From Candidatus Pullilachnospira intestinigallinarum (GTDB lineage Bacteria; Bacillota; Clostridia; Lachnospirales; Lachnospiraceae): 60,766 nucleotides of DNA. Of the stretch, positions 6,933 through 15,233 are shown in pieces (the stretch's first letter is position 1; each line of letters begins with the position of its first letter). A program made the position numbers and the translations under genes. The DNA lies in the NCBI GenBank assembly GCA_018711275.1, contig DVIN01000056.1, positions 1 through 60,766 on the forward strand, given 5' to 3'. The notes under the pieces were generated by a model, which made no database searches, was not told where the DNA came from, and saw nothing but the letters and a program-made list of their open reading frames with translations.

Positions 6933-9089
6933 ATGGGAGAAGCAAAAGATTATCGGGACGAAAGTCTGACAGATCAGGAGCGGGTTGAAAATCTGCTGGA
7001 GCAGATGTCGCTGGAGGAAAAGGTAAGTCAGCTCAGCTATCAGGCCAGGGAAATAAAATGGCTGGGAATCCCGGCATATAACTGGTGGAATGAGGCCCTG
7101 CACGGCGTAGCCCGGGCAGGGGTGGCGACGGTATTTCCCCAGGCCATCGGGATGGCCGCCTCCTTTGACCGCAGTCTGCTGCGGCAGGCGGGCGAGATTG
7201 TGGCCACGGAGGGAAGAGCAAAATACAATGAACAGTCGCGGCAGGGGGACCGGGGCTTATATAAAGGCCTCACCTTCTGGGCGCCCAATGTGAACATTTT
7301 CCGGGATCCCCGCTGGGGAAGAGGGCAGGAGACCTACGGGGAGGATCCTTTCCTCACGGGAGAACTGGCGGTCTGCTATATTCAGGGGATACAGGGAAAC
7401 GGCAGAAGATTAAAAGCCGCAGCCTGCGCGAAGCATTTCGCGGTTCATTCCGGACCGGAGACGGGGCGTCATTCCTTCAATGCGGTGGTGTCAGAAAAGG
7501 ATCTGGCGGAGACGTATCTGCCCGCTTTCCGTGCCTGTGTGGAGAAGGGGAAAGTGGAAGGCGTGATGGGCGCCTATAACCGCATCAACGGCGTTCCCGC
7601 CTGTGGAAACGCGCGTCTGATTCAGGAGGTCCTGCGGGGCGAATGGAAATTTGACGGGTATTTCGTCTCTGACTGTGGGGCCATCGAGGATTTCCATGCG
7701 GGACATAAGGTGACCGCTAATGCGGAGGAATCTGCGGCCATGGCGGTAAAAAGCGGATGCGATCTGAACTGCGGGGAAATGTACCAGTTTCTGCTGGCCG
7801 CCTGCAGAAAGGGACTTGTCCAGGAGAGCGCCATTGATGAAGCGGCGCGCCATGTGATGATGACGCGGATGCGGCTGGGGATGTTTGACCGCGAGACAGC
7901 GTATGACAGCATCGATTACTCGGAAAATGACACGGATGCCCATCATGAGGTGGCACGGAGAGCGGCGGAGGAGTCGATTGTCCTGTTGAAAAATGATGGT
8001 CTGCTGCCCCTTGGGAAGGAGCGGATCCAGTCGGTCGCCGTCATCGGGCCAAACGCGGACAGCCGGGAAATCCTGAAAGGAAATTATAATGGCACGGCGT
8101 CGGTAAGCTATACGATTCTGGAGGGAATACAGAAAGAACTGGCCGGAAGTGTCAGAGTGTATTATTCGGAGGGCTGCGATCTGGTGCGGGATCAGGTGGA
8201 AGCGCTGGCCGAGCCGGATGACAGGATCTGCGAGGCGGTGGCAGCTGCCAGAAGAAGCGATGTGGTCTTTCTCTGCCTGGGGCTGAATGCCACGCTGGAA
8301 GGGGAAGAGGGCGACGCGGCAAACAGCTATGCGGGAGCTGACAGAAAGGATCTGGGTCTTCCGGATCCTCAGCGCAGACTTTTGCAGGCGGTCTGCGAAA
8401 CCGGCACGCCGGTGGTTCTGCTGGTGGCCTGCGGAGGGGCGGTTTCTCTGCCTTATGCGCAGGAGCATTGCGCGGCAATCCTCCATGTGTGGTATCCGGG
8501 GCAGATGGGAGGTCTTGCTGTGGCAGATATCCTTTTTGGAAATGCGTCTCCCTCCGGAAAGCTTCCGGTTACCTTTTACCGTGACATCGCGGATCTGCCG
8601 CCCTTTGAAGACTACAGTATGAAAGGACGGACCTACCGGTATCTGACTGCGGAACCGCTGTATCCCTTCGGATACGGGCTGAGCTACGCGGAATTTGAGT
8701 ATGCGAATGCCCGGGTAACCGTTGATGAGGAGCAGGAGAATATTCATGTCCGGGTGGCGGTGACAAATACCTCGGCCGTTCCGGCGGAAGAAATCACACA
8801 GGTTTACATAAAAGTATGCGACAGCCCGCTGGCCGTGCCAAATTACAGCCTGGTGCAGTTCGGAAGAAACGCGTTTGAGGCAGGAGAGACAAAGGAAATA
8901 GAGCTGGATTTCCCGGCGGAAAGACTGCGGGTGGTGGACGAAGAAGGAAATTATGTCTGGGAAAACGCGAAAGTATATCTGTACGTGGGCGGCAGCCAGC
9001 CCGATGAGAGAAGCTGTGCGCTGACCGGGCATCGGGTGCTGCGTGTGGAGCTGTTTATGACGGAGGAAGGGGGAGTTCTGCAGGTGTAA
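6933..9089 (+). CDS. Glycoside hydrolase family 3 (beta-glucosidase/beta-xylosidase)
   Basis: This 718-residue enzyme has the three GH3 parts: an N-terminal barrel (about 25-300), an alpha/beta C-terminal domain (about 345-560) and a fibronectin-III-like domain (about 610-690). Motifs include RWGRGQETYGEDPFLTG, KHFAVHSGPE and the nucleophile Asp in YFVSDCGAIEDF (about residue 249). It has no signal peptide, so it should act in the cytoplasm on imported oligosaccharides. The motif pattern resembles the beta-xylosidase/beta-glucosidase branch, but specificity cannot be read from sequence. The start follows GGAGAGG. It may be transcribed with the ABC cassette just upstream; a terminator follows it. 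Confidence 0.93.
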   Translation: MGEAKDYRDESLTDQERVENLLEQMSLEEKVSQLSYQAREIKWLGIPAYNWWNEALHGVARAGVATVFPQAIGMAASFDRSLLRQAGEIVATEGRAKYNEQSRQGDRGLYKGLTFWAPNVNIFRDPRWGRGQETYGEDPFLTGELAVCYIQGIQGNGRRLKAAACAKHFAVHSGPETGRHSFNAVVSEKDLAETYLPAFRACVEKGKVEGVMGAYNRINGVPACGNARLIQEVLRGEWKFDGYFVSDCGAIEDFHAGHKVTANAEESAAMAVKSGCDLNCGEMYQFLLAACRKGLVQESAIDEAARHVMMTRMRLGMFDRETAYDSIDYSENDTDAHHEVARRAAEESIVLLKNDGLLPLGKERIQSVAVIGPNADSREILKGNYNGTASVSYTILEGIQKELAGSVRVYYSEGCDLVRDQVEALAEPDDRICEAVAAARRSDVVFLCLGLNATLEGEEGDAANSYAGADRKDLGLPDPQRRLLQAVCETGTPVVLLVACGGAVSLPYAQEHCAAILHVWYPGQMGGLAVADILFGNASPSGKLPVTFYRDIADLPPFEDYSMKGRTYRYLTAEPLYPFGYGLSYAEFEYANARVTVDEEQENIHVRVAVTNTSAVPAEEITQVYIKVCDSPLAVPNYSLVQFGRNAFEAGETKEIELDFPAERLRVVDEEGNYVWENAKVYLYVGGSQPDERSCALTGHRVLRVELFMTEEGGVLQV

Positions 9090-9169
9090 AGGTATGCAGG
9101 GGGCATAAGAGAGAATATGCACAGGGCAGATGCCACCCGGATGAAGCAGTAAAGAAGATGATGCAGAAG

Positions 9170-9211
9170 GGGAGCCGGATACGAAGTGTATTGCGGCTCC
9201 CTGTGGTTTTT
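9170..9211 (+). terminator. Rho-independent terminator after the GH3 gene
   Basis: The 8-bp stem GGGAGCCG / CGGCTCCC with a 16-base loop is followed by TGTGGTTTTT. It separates the plus-strand GH3 gene from the converging HAD gene. Confidence 0.75.
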
Positions 9212-9222
9212 AATTCTATCGC

Positions 9223-9873
9223 CTATAAAATATTACACAATTCTGTGAGACTGTTTACAATACAATCAGGATGCTCTCTATTCTGGCAAATATTCCATTC
9301 CCGCCAGGGGCCCTGCCGGATCCAGATGGTTTTCATACCCAGCAGTTTCGCTGGAACGATATCGTTGTCGATGCGGTCGCCGATCATAACTGCGTTTTCC
9401 GGACGGCAATGGCTTCTTGCCTGTGCAATCCGAAAGATTTCAGGATCTGGTTTGGAGAGGCCTTCCTCTGCAGAGGCAATCACCAGTTCTATATAGGGCA
9501 TAAGGCCATAGGCTTTCAGCCTCCTGTCTGTACCGGGTGACTGGTTGGCGATGATTCCGATATGGTATCTGCTGCTGAGTTCACGGAGACATGCGGCAGT
9601 GTTCGGATACAGAACTTCCTCTTCCTTGTGCCATGCAGGAAGCGGAATACCTGCTATCCGGGCCGCCGCCAGATCTCCTTTTATATTCTGGCGGTAAAAC
9701 GCTCTGGCATATTCCAGAAGCTCGCCATAGCTTCTGTGAGAGATATCAGCGATCTCCCGGATTCGGTGTTCATATGCTTTACTCTCGTCCACCAGTGTGG
9801 AACCCAGATCGAAAAACAGCCAGTCCAAATTGCCAAATAATTTCTGCCGTTTCATCCTCTCTTCACCATACAT
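9223..9873 (-). CDS. HAD-superfamily hydrolase with altered motif I
   Basis: The 216-residue protein has HAD motifs in order: motif I FDLGSTLVDE (residues about 20-29), motif II IIANQS, the Lys of LSKPDPEIF and motif III IGDRIDNDI. It has an alpha-helical cap between motifs I and II, so it belongs to the phosphatase/phosphonatase-like group. The second Asp of motif I, the general acid/base in most HAD phosphatases, is Gly here, so catalysis may differ or be slow. The start at 9873 follows AAGGA and overlaps the end of the AAA-ATPase gene by 22 bases, implying coupled translation. The substrate is unknown. Confidence 0.85.
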   Translation of the reverse strand: MYGEERMKRQKLFGNLDWLFFDLGSTLVDESKAYEHRIREIADISHRSYGELLEYARAFYRQNIKGDLAAARIAGIPLPAWHKEEEVLYPNTAACLRELSSRYHIGIIANQSPGTDRRLKAYGLMPYIELVIASAEEGLSKPDPEIFRIAQARSHCRPENAVMIGDRIDNDIVPAKLLGMKTIWIRQGPWREWNICQNREHPDCIVNSLTELCNIL

Positions 9874-11528
9874 TCCTTACGGTAAAATGCCACTCCGTAT
9901 TTTAAGATATCCTGATATCCCTCCGCATTCAATTCCGCGGCATAGTTCCGTTCCTCAATCTGCCTCAGGGCTTCGTCGCATTTCTCTTCCAGTCCCTGAT
10001 AGGTTCCGGATACTTTGAGTTCCAGAATGACCGCTTTCCCTCTTACGCTGGGGTATTTCAGAAGAATATCCGGGCGTCCGGTGCCGGATTCCCGGTTGGA
10101 CAGAACGATATAGTTTCCGATATTTTTTAACATTCCTGCCAGAAAACCGTGATAGTAGTTTTCCTGATAATCGTAAAAGCTGATGGTCTCCATCAGATTC
10201 TCCGAAAGAATCCGGGCCATTTTTTCTGTATCGCCGTTCAGGATGCTTTCATACAAAGGAGAAAGCTCCTTTTTCTCTGTCTGTTCCTCGAACCAGCGAA
10301 GCACCGTGGTTTTATAAATGTAGAGAACCTCCCGGTTGGGAATTGCCATCTCCATATAGATGGTTTCGCCCTCCTGCATTTCCCGGATCTTTTTCAGATA
10401 TCCGGTAAAGAAAAGGAAATTCCACAGATTGTCTTGCGTGGAATAGATATCCTCATAGGTGATATCCTCGTGGATCGGTTTTGTGATGGTCTTTCCGGCA
10501 ATCAGCGATTCAATTTCCTGCTTGACCGAAAGATCCGCCCGTTCGACCAGAGAACGCACGATGCTGTTGGAACTGGTGTTGGACCAGTATGGTCTGGGCA
10601 GAGCTTTTTCATTTTGGGTGCAAAGCTCAATATAATTGATGACACTCCATGGATTATAGACTTCGGTGAACCCGAACTGGTAGCCGTCATACCACTGCCG
10701 GAGAAGATCCCGCTGCTTTTCAAGAGAATAGAATGACAGGATCTGATCCACTTCGGATTGTGTGAAGCCAAAATGCTCGGAATATAATTCGGTTGTTATG
10801 GAATTCATTTTCAGATTGTTTAAACCGGTAAAAATGGATTCCTTGCTGATACGAAGGCATCCTGTCACAACAGCAAACGCAAGATGCTCATTGGTTTTTA
10901 GTGCTGATTCAAAAAGCGAACGGATGAAACTGATGGTTTCATCATAAAAACCGCAGAAATAGGAATTTGCCAGGAGAGCGTCATATTCATCAATCAGGAT
11001 TACCGCTTTTTCTTCGCAGCAGATATGGAGACATTCCGACAGGAATTTCAGAGCATCCGCATAGTCTGCGGCAATGCCGCCAAGATCGCGGAGCCTGAGA
11101 AAACGTTCCCTCTGGGCTTCCGTAAGCTTCCGGCTATGTTCTACCACCGGCCAGTGTCGCAGAAATTCCTCGCTGACCGTCTTTTTCATCATCTCGAAGG
11201 AAAGCTGGTAAGTGGGCTGCTTCATGGATTTCAGGGAAAGACTGATGACCGGATATTTTCCCATGTGAGAGAGATAGTGCTCTCCGGCCTCCATAATTTT
11301 CAGGCCCTGGAACAATGCGGCGGTGTCTCTGGAACTTTTTTCAAAAAAGTACCGGAGCATGCTCATATTCAGTGTTTTCCCAAAACGGTGGGGGCGGGTA
11401 AACAGATTTACTTCACCTTTCATATCCAGAAGATCTTTGATCAGGAGCGTCTTGTCGATATAAAAATATTGTTCATGGATTAATTTTTCAAAGTCATCCA
11501 CCCCTACCGGAAGCGGTTTCCAACGCAT
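9852..11528 (-). CDS. AAA-ATPase-like / PD-(D/E)XK nuclease family protein
   Basis: The 558-residue protein matches the widespread AAA-ATPase_like plus PDDEXK_9 family. The N-terminal half starts with LPVGVDDFEKLI and shows a P-loop-like RPHRFGKTLN (about residue 46) and Walker B AVILIDEYDALL (about residue 178). The C-terminal part holds a nuclease-like fold, with RPDILLKYP followed by AVILELKVSG (about 490-515), the spaced Asp and ELK of the PD-(D/E)XK core. The family is patchy and multi-copy in gut anaerobes and its function is unsettled; a defence or mobile role has been supposed. It is cotranscribed with the HAD gene by overlap. Confidence 0.88.
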   Translation of the reverse strand: MRWKPLPVGVDDFEKLIHEQYFYIDKTLLIKDLLDMKGEVNLFTRPHRFGKTLNMSMLRYFFEKSSRDTAALFQGLKIMEAGEHYLSHMGKYPVISLSLKSMKQPTYQLSFEMMKKTVSEEFLRHWPVVEHSRKLTEAQRERFLRLRDLGGIAADYADALKFLSECLHICCEEKAVILIDEYDALLANSYFCGFYDETISFIRSLFESALKTNEHLAFAVVTGCLRISKESIFTGLNNLKMNSITTELYSEHFGFTQSEVDQILSFYSLEKQRDLLRQWYDGYQFGFTEVYNPWSVINYIELCTQNEKALPRPYWSNTSSNSIVRSLVERADLSVKQEIESLIAGKTITKPIHEDITYEDIYSTQDNLWNFLFFTGYLKKIREMQEGETIYMEMAIPNREVLYIYKTTVLRWFEEQTEKKELSPLYESILNGDTEKMARILSENLMETISFYDYQENYYHGFLAGMLKNIGNYIVLSNRESGTGRPDILLKYPSVRGKAVILELKVSGTYQGLEEKCDEALRQIEERNYAAELNAEGYQDILKYGVAFYRKECMVKRG

Positions 11529-11649
11529 AAGCAGTGCCTCCCTTCTTAACTGTGCTTCTATTTTACCTTATTTTGCAGCGGTGGACAAGGAGATGATGGG
11601 GAAGCCGGAAAATGCTGAAAAAATTCAGAAAATCCCATGAATTTGGGAA

Positions 11650-11679
11650 TTGACACCGACAGGTTTCCGGCGTTATAAT
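11650..11679 (+). promoter_or_regulatory. Promoter of tRNA-Cys copy 2
   Basis: TTGACA (11650-11655), an 18-base spacer and TATAAT (11674-11679) lie about 20 bases before the mature tRNA 5' end. Confidence 0.75.
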
Positions 11680-11700
11680 ACATTCATGTCGAGGACATAC

Positions 11701-11772
11701 GGCGCAGTAGCCAAGTGGTAAGGCATAGGTCTGCAACACCTCGATTCACCGGTTCAAATCCGGTCTGCGCCT
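11701..11772 (+). tRNA. tRNA-Cys (GCA), copy 2
   Basis: All 72 bases are identical to copy 1 at 288-359, including anticodon GCA and discriminator T. It has its own promoter and terminator, so it is a single-gene unit. The flanks of the two copies are unrelated, and no integrase lies between them. Confidence 0.95.
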
Positions 11773-11783
11773 TTTGTAGAAGA

Positions 11784-11838
11784 GCTTCAAACCCCTATAA
11801 ACAACTGGGTTTGGAGCCTTTTTATTTTTGCAGATCAT
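11784..11838 (+). terminator. Terminator of tRNA-Cys copy 2
   Basis: The 11-bp stem GCTTCAAACCC / GGGTTTGGAGC (one T-G pair) is followed by CTTTTTATTTTT. Confidence 0.85.
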
Positions 11839-11906
11839 TGTACAAAAATATTCGGATGACAGATGATTCAGGGAAGAATATGCGTTGCCGCAGATTAAAC
11901 CCTAAA

Positions 11907-11962
11907 ATTTAGTAGAAAAAAATGAAAATACCCCTTATATTTAGTAGCGATTGTGTTATACT
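11907..11962. promoter_or_regulatory. Promoter with direct-repeat operator of the HTH/HipA-like locus
   Basis: Two copies of ATTTAGTAG (11907-11915 and 11939-11947) are 32 bases apart, close to three helical turns. A -10 element TATACT (11957-11962) follows the second copy, which therefore lies in the promoter spacer. This fits autorepression by the HTH protein encoded at 12049. The binding claim is inference. Confidence 0.5.
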
Positions 11963-12048
11963 ATTCACATAGGACATTTTACATGAAATCGCCGGAAATT
12001 ACGGGAATCAGGAGTATACCTTATTAACAGCATCAGGGAGGGGTCGGC

Positions 12049-12588
12049 ATGGAATTTGCATTGCAGGAAACATTGGCTTCTGCTGAAGTGAAGCGTATTC
12101 GAAAAAGACTGAAACTGAAACAGAGGGAGCTGGCCAGTCTTATGGGGGTGTCCGTAAAAACGGTGGAGTATTGGGAGAGCAGACAGGGCACTGCAAAAGG
12201 AGCGGCCGCGGCATTGCTTTGCATCCTTCGGGAGCACCCGGAAATGTTGGAGGAACTGCTGATTCCCGAAAAGGAACTGCCGCTTCGGCTCAGATATATG
12301 TATAAAGATCAGCTGTGTACAGTGATTGATGTGGATGACCGCGCGCAGCAGATACGGATTAAAAATTTCAGGAAAGATCCTCTTTTCTGTGCATTTGGAA
12401 AGAACGAACACCCTTCCTACAAAGACTATGAAGAATTTCTTGAATCCAGATGCTTCCCCAGAACCAGAGATAAAATGAAGATTATTCTGAAACAATTAAA
12501 TCTGCCCTTTTACGATCCTTTTCTGATTATTGAGAAAACGGAAGGAAGGATGGCGGAGGACAATTTTTGGATAGAAATTGAGAGGTGA
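12049..12588 (+). CDS. HTH (XRE) protein, likely antitoxin of a split HipA-like system
   Basis: The 179-residue protein has an XRE-type helix-turn-helix (about 12-66, LKLKQRELASLMGVSVKTVE). A second alpha/beta part (about 80-175) contains SRCFPRTR and the terminal KTEGRMAEDNFWIEI. I read this second part as the N-terminal subdomain that in one-piece clostridial HipA-like proteins precedes the kinase; that reading is inference. GGGAGGGG precedes the ATG. The kinase gene starts 4 bases after the stop. By analogy with HipB/HipS-HipT, the protein should both repress the promoter and neutralise the kinase. Confidence 0.75.
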   Translation: MEFALQETLASAEVKRIRKRLKLKQRELASLMGVSVKTVEYWESRQGTAKGAAAALLCILREHPEMLEELLIPEKELPLRLRYMYKDQLCTVIDVDDRAQQIRIKNFRKDPLFCAFGKNEHPSYKDYEEFLESRCFPRTRDKMKIILKQLNLPFYDPFLIIEKTEGRMAEDNFWIEIER

Positions 12589-12592
12589 TGAT

Positions 12593-13402
12593 ATGATCAA
12601 TTTATCCGATAAATATGCGGCTGTCCCCGTTGTACATTCCTCTAAGGGTAACCAGTTAAAATGGGAACGCCAGGGAATCTGGTACAAAGCGGATTATACC
12701 GGTTACGAAGGATTATCAGAGTATATGGTATCCGAATTGCTGAGATATTCCAACATGGAAGAAGATGAATTTATCTTATACGAAACCGAGGAGATTTTGT
12801 ATAAAAGCACCAGGTATCTGGGATGCAAAAGTAAAAGCTTTCTTCCTCAGGGATGGCAGATTATTACTCTGGAGCGGCTTTTTTATCAGATTTACGCTCA
12901 GAGTCTTTACAAAAGCATTTTCAGAATACAGGAAACAGAAGATCGCTGCCGGTTTCTTGTGCAGCAGGTAGAGCAGATGACAGGACTGAAAAATTTTGGC
13001 GCGTATCTTGGCAGGCTGCTCACCATAGATGCGCTGTTTCTTAACGAGGATCGGCATACCCACAATATTGCGGTATTGTGTGATGATTTGGGTGAATTTC
13101 ATTATTGCCCGATTTTTGATAATGGCGCGGCGCTGCTTTCCGATTTGACCATGGACTATCCCATGAACAGAGAAATTACAGAGTTGATACCACAGGTGGG
13201 AGCGAAAACTTTGTGCCTGGATTTTGATGAACAGCTTGATGCGGTGGAAAGCATATATGGGCAAACATTGCATTTTTCCTTTAATGAACATACGATTGAT
13301 GAACTTTTGGAAAAAGAACAGTATTATTCGGATGAAATCAAGGCAAGAGTAAAACAAATCCTGCTGCAGCAATGGCGGAAGTATCAATATTTATTTCGAT
13401 AG
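12593..13402 (+). CDS. HipA/CtkA-like protein kinase, probable toxin
   Basis: The 269-residue protein keeps the HipA-type catalytic core: the loop NEDRHTHNIAVL (Asp about 150) and the metal-binding CPIFDNGAAL (Asp about 176). It lacks the N-terminal subdomain of full-length HipA, which seems to be carried by the upstream gene instead. The ATG at 12593 follows AGAGGTGAT; a TTG at 12578 would overlap the upstream gene. HipA-family kinases phosphorylate targets such as aminoacyl-tRNA synthetases and halt growth; the target here is unknown. A cytoplasmic toxin role is inferred from gene order. Confidence 0.75.
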   Translation: MINLSDKYAAVPVVHSSKGNQLKWERQGIWYKADYTGYEGLSEYMVSELLRYSNMEEDEFILYETEEILYKSTRYLGCKSKSFLPQGWQIITLERLFYQIYAQSLYKSIFRIQETEDRCRFLVQQVEQMTGLKNFGAYLGRLLTIDALFLNEDRHTHNIAVLCDDLGEFHYCPIFDNGAALLSDLTMDYPMNREITELIPQVGAKTLCLDFDEQLDAVESIYGQTLHFSFNEHTIDELLEKEQYYSDEIKARVKQILLQQWRKYQYLFR

Positions 13403-13451
13403 GGAACGGTTTTGAATTCGAAAACAATACTGTAAAACGGAGGAAGACCCT

Positions 13452-14120
13452 ATGCACACAATCGCTGTTGTAGAAGATGACCGTATGCTGAATGAAGCTC
13501 TGGCCCGCATGCTGCAGAAAAACGGTTATCAGGTAACCCGGGCCCATACGCTGGCGGAGGGCAGGAAGCTGGCAGCCGGAGGGCCGGATCTGATGATCGT
13601 GGATATCGGTCTCCCGGACGGAGAGGGGCTTGATCTTTGCCGGATGGCACGCCGGGAGGGAGAGATTCCCGTATTGTTCCTCACGGCCCGGGATGAGGAA
13701 GCGGATATGCTGAGGGCTTTCGACTGCGGCGCCGATGATTATCTGGTGAAGCCGTTTTCCCTGCCGGTGCTTTTGAAACATGTGGAAGCCATTCTGCGGC
13801 GGAGCGGGCGGGAGCGCAGGACGTTCCGATACCAGGGGCTGACGGTGGATTTTGACAGGAAACAGGTTTTCTGCGGGGAAGAGCCTGTACGGCTTACTGC
13901 CCGGGAGTATGCGCTTTTGGAACTTCTGGTGAAAAATCAGGGGCGGGTGGTGACCCGGAAACTGATTTTGCAGCAGATCTGGGACGCGGAGGGTTCCTTT
14001 GTGGAGGAAAATACCGTAAACGTGACCCTGAACCGGCTGAGAAAGAAAATCGAGCCGGATCCGTCCAGCCCGGTATACATCCGGAATGTGTTCGGCATGG
14101 GTTACACCTTTGGTAAATAA
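13452..14120 (+). CDS. OmpR-family response regulator, ABC cassette 2
   Basis: The 222-residue regulator has a receiver domain with the acidic VEDD start, phospho-acceptor Asp in LMIVDIGLPDG (about residue 51) and Lys in DDYLVKPFS. A winged-helix domain ends in RNVFGMGYTF. AGGAAG precedes the ATG. It is a paralogue of the regulator at 1845 and starts a second RR-HK-ABC cassette. The direct repeats at 15129-15145 before the ABC genes are a good candidate target. It follows the HipA-like gene by only 49 bases, so some read-through is possible. Confidence 0.92.
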   Translation: MHTIAVVEDDRMLNEALARMLQKNGYQVTRAHTLAEGRKLAAGGPDLMIVDIGLPDGEGLDLCRMARREGEIPVLFLTARDEEADMLRAFDCGADDYLVKPFSLPVLLKHVEAILRRSGRERRTFRYQGLTVDFDRKQVFCGEEPVRLTAREYALLELLVKNQGRVVTRKLILQQIWDAEGSFVEENTVNVTLNRLRKKIEPDPSSPVYIRNVFGMGYTFGK

Positions 14121-14149
14121 CCAGGACTGCTGCATACAGGGAGAGAGAA

Positions 14150-14992
14150 ATGGGACGAAAAAGGAACGAGATGGAGGAGTTTTCCCGGGCGCTGGAGGTA
14201 CTGTTGGCCGGAGAGACGCTGCAGCTTTCGGATACCAGCCAGGATACGCTGCCTTCCAAAATCCGCCATCAGCTGATGCGTCTTTCGGACGCCATGGCCG
14301 GAAGCAGAGAACGGGCGGCGCGGGATCAGCAGGAAATCCGGGAGATGATCGCCCAGCTTGCCCATCAGATGAGAAATCCTCTGGCAAATCTGGAGAGCTA
14401 CCTGGAACTGCTGGACATGGAGGAGGATCCCGGGGAGCGCAGGTTTTGTCTGGATGCGGTGAAGGATGCCGAGCGCAGAATCCATTTTCTGACGGAGGGA
14501 TTTCTCAAGATGGCCAGGCTGGAGCAGCGGATCATTCAGATCCGAAAGGATGCGGAGGATCTGGAAAAAACGGTGCTGGACTGCATTCTGAAGGAGCAGA
14601 AGGCCGCGGAGGAAAAGGGAATACGGCTTCTTATGACAGGAGAGCATCCAAAACCGGTGCGCCATGATGCCGTCTGGCTGGGGGAGGCCGTCTGCAATCT
14701 TCTGGACAACAGCATCAAATATTCTCCGCCGGAGTCGGTGGTGGAGGTGGAGCTGACCGCCAATGAGATGTTCGCGCGGATTCTGGTGCGGGATTTTGGC
14801 GTGGGCATTGAGCCAGAGGAAGAAGCGTTGATTTTTCAGCGCTTTTATCGGGGCGTGCGGACCCGGGGATCGGAGGGCTTTGGTCTGGGACTGTATCTGG
14901 CCAGGGAGATTGTCCGGCAGCATGACGGTTTTATGAAGGTGACGAGAAGAGGGCAGGGGCTGGAGACAGCCATTTATCTGCCGGAAGAATAG
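14150..14992 (+). CDS. Cytoplasmic sensor-less histidine kinase, ABC cassette 2
   Basis: The 280-residue kinase has a short charged N-terminus and no hydrophobic membrane segment. The H box AQLAHQMRNPL (His about 72), N box NLLDNSIKYSP, G1 DFGVGI and G2 GFGLGLYLA are all intact. GGGAGAGA precedes the ATG. Most kinases of this kind carry two membrane helices; the complete lack here is unusual even compared with the one-helix kinase of cassette 1. It probably docks on the FtsX permease or the ATPase to receive a flux or ligand signal. Confidence 0.9.
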   Translation: MGRKRNEMEEFSRALEVLLAGETLQLSDTSQDTLPSKIRHQLMRLSDAMAGSRERAARDQQEIREMIAQLAHQMRNPLANLESYLELLDMEEDPGERRFCLDAVKDAERRIHFLTEGFLKMARLEQRIIQIRKDAEDLEKTVLDCILKEQKAAEEKGIRLLMTGEHPKPVRHDAVWLGEAVCNLLDNSIKYSPPESVVEVELTANEMFARILVRDFGVGIEPEEEALIFQRFYRGVRTRGSEGFGLGLYLAREIVRQHDGFMKVTRRGQGLETAIYLPEE

Positions 14993-15000
14993 AAATGCGG

Positions 15001-15058
15001 ATCCGGGATTTTAAGACAGGGAAGAGAGGAACCTGTCTTAAAAATCCTGGATTTTTAT
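15001..15058 (+). terminator. Terminator between two-component genes and ABC genes, cassette 2
   Basis: A long stem pairs ATCCGGGATTTTAAGACAGG with CCTGTCTTAAAAATCCTGGAT, followed by TTTTTATT. It isolates the regulator/kinase unit from the regulated transporter unit. Confidence 0.85.
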
Positions 15059-15128
15059 TGGAAAATTTTCTCAGAACAAAAAGAAAATATCCTCAACTTT
15101 TCGAGGGAAATCATAAAAATCTACAGCC

Positions 15129-15161
15129 TGTAAGCAGTTTGTAAGGAGTCTTTGCTATACT
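15129..15161 (+). promoter_or_regulatory. Response-regulator-type direct repeats and promoter of ABC cassette 2
   Basis: TGTAAG occurs at 15129-15134 and 15140-15145, exactly 11 bases apart, the spacing of OmpR-family dimer sites. A -10 TATACT lies at 15156-15161, so the second repeat replaces a -35 box. This is the pattern of a promoter activated by a phosphorylated OmpR-type regulator, most simply the one at 13452. Confidence 0.6.
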
Positions 15162-15233
15162 ATAAAAAAGGCGGGAAGTCTGATTGCGTAGCCGGCCATG
15201 ACGGCAGGAAATACGGCAGAACAGGAGGCAGAT

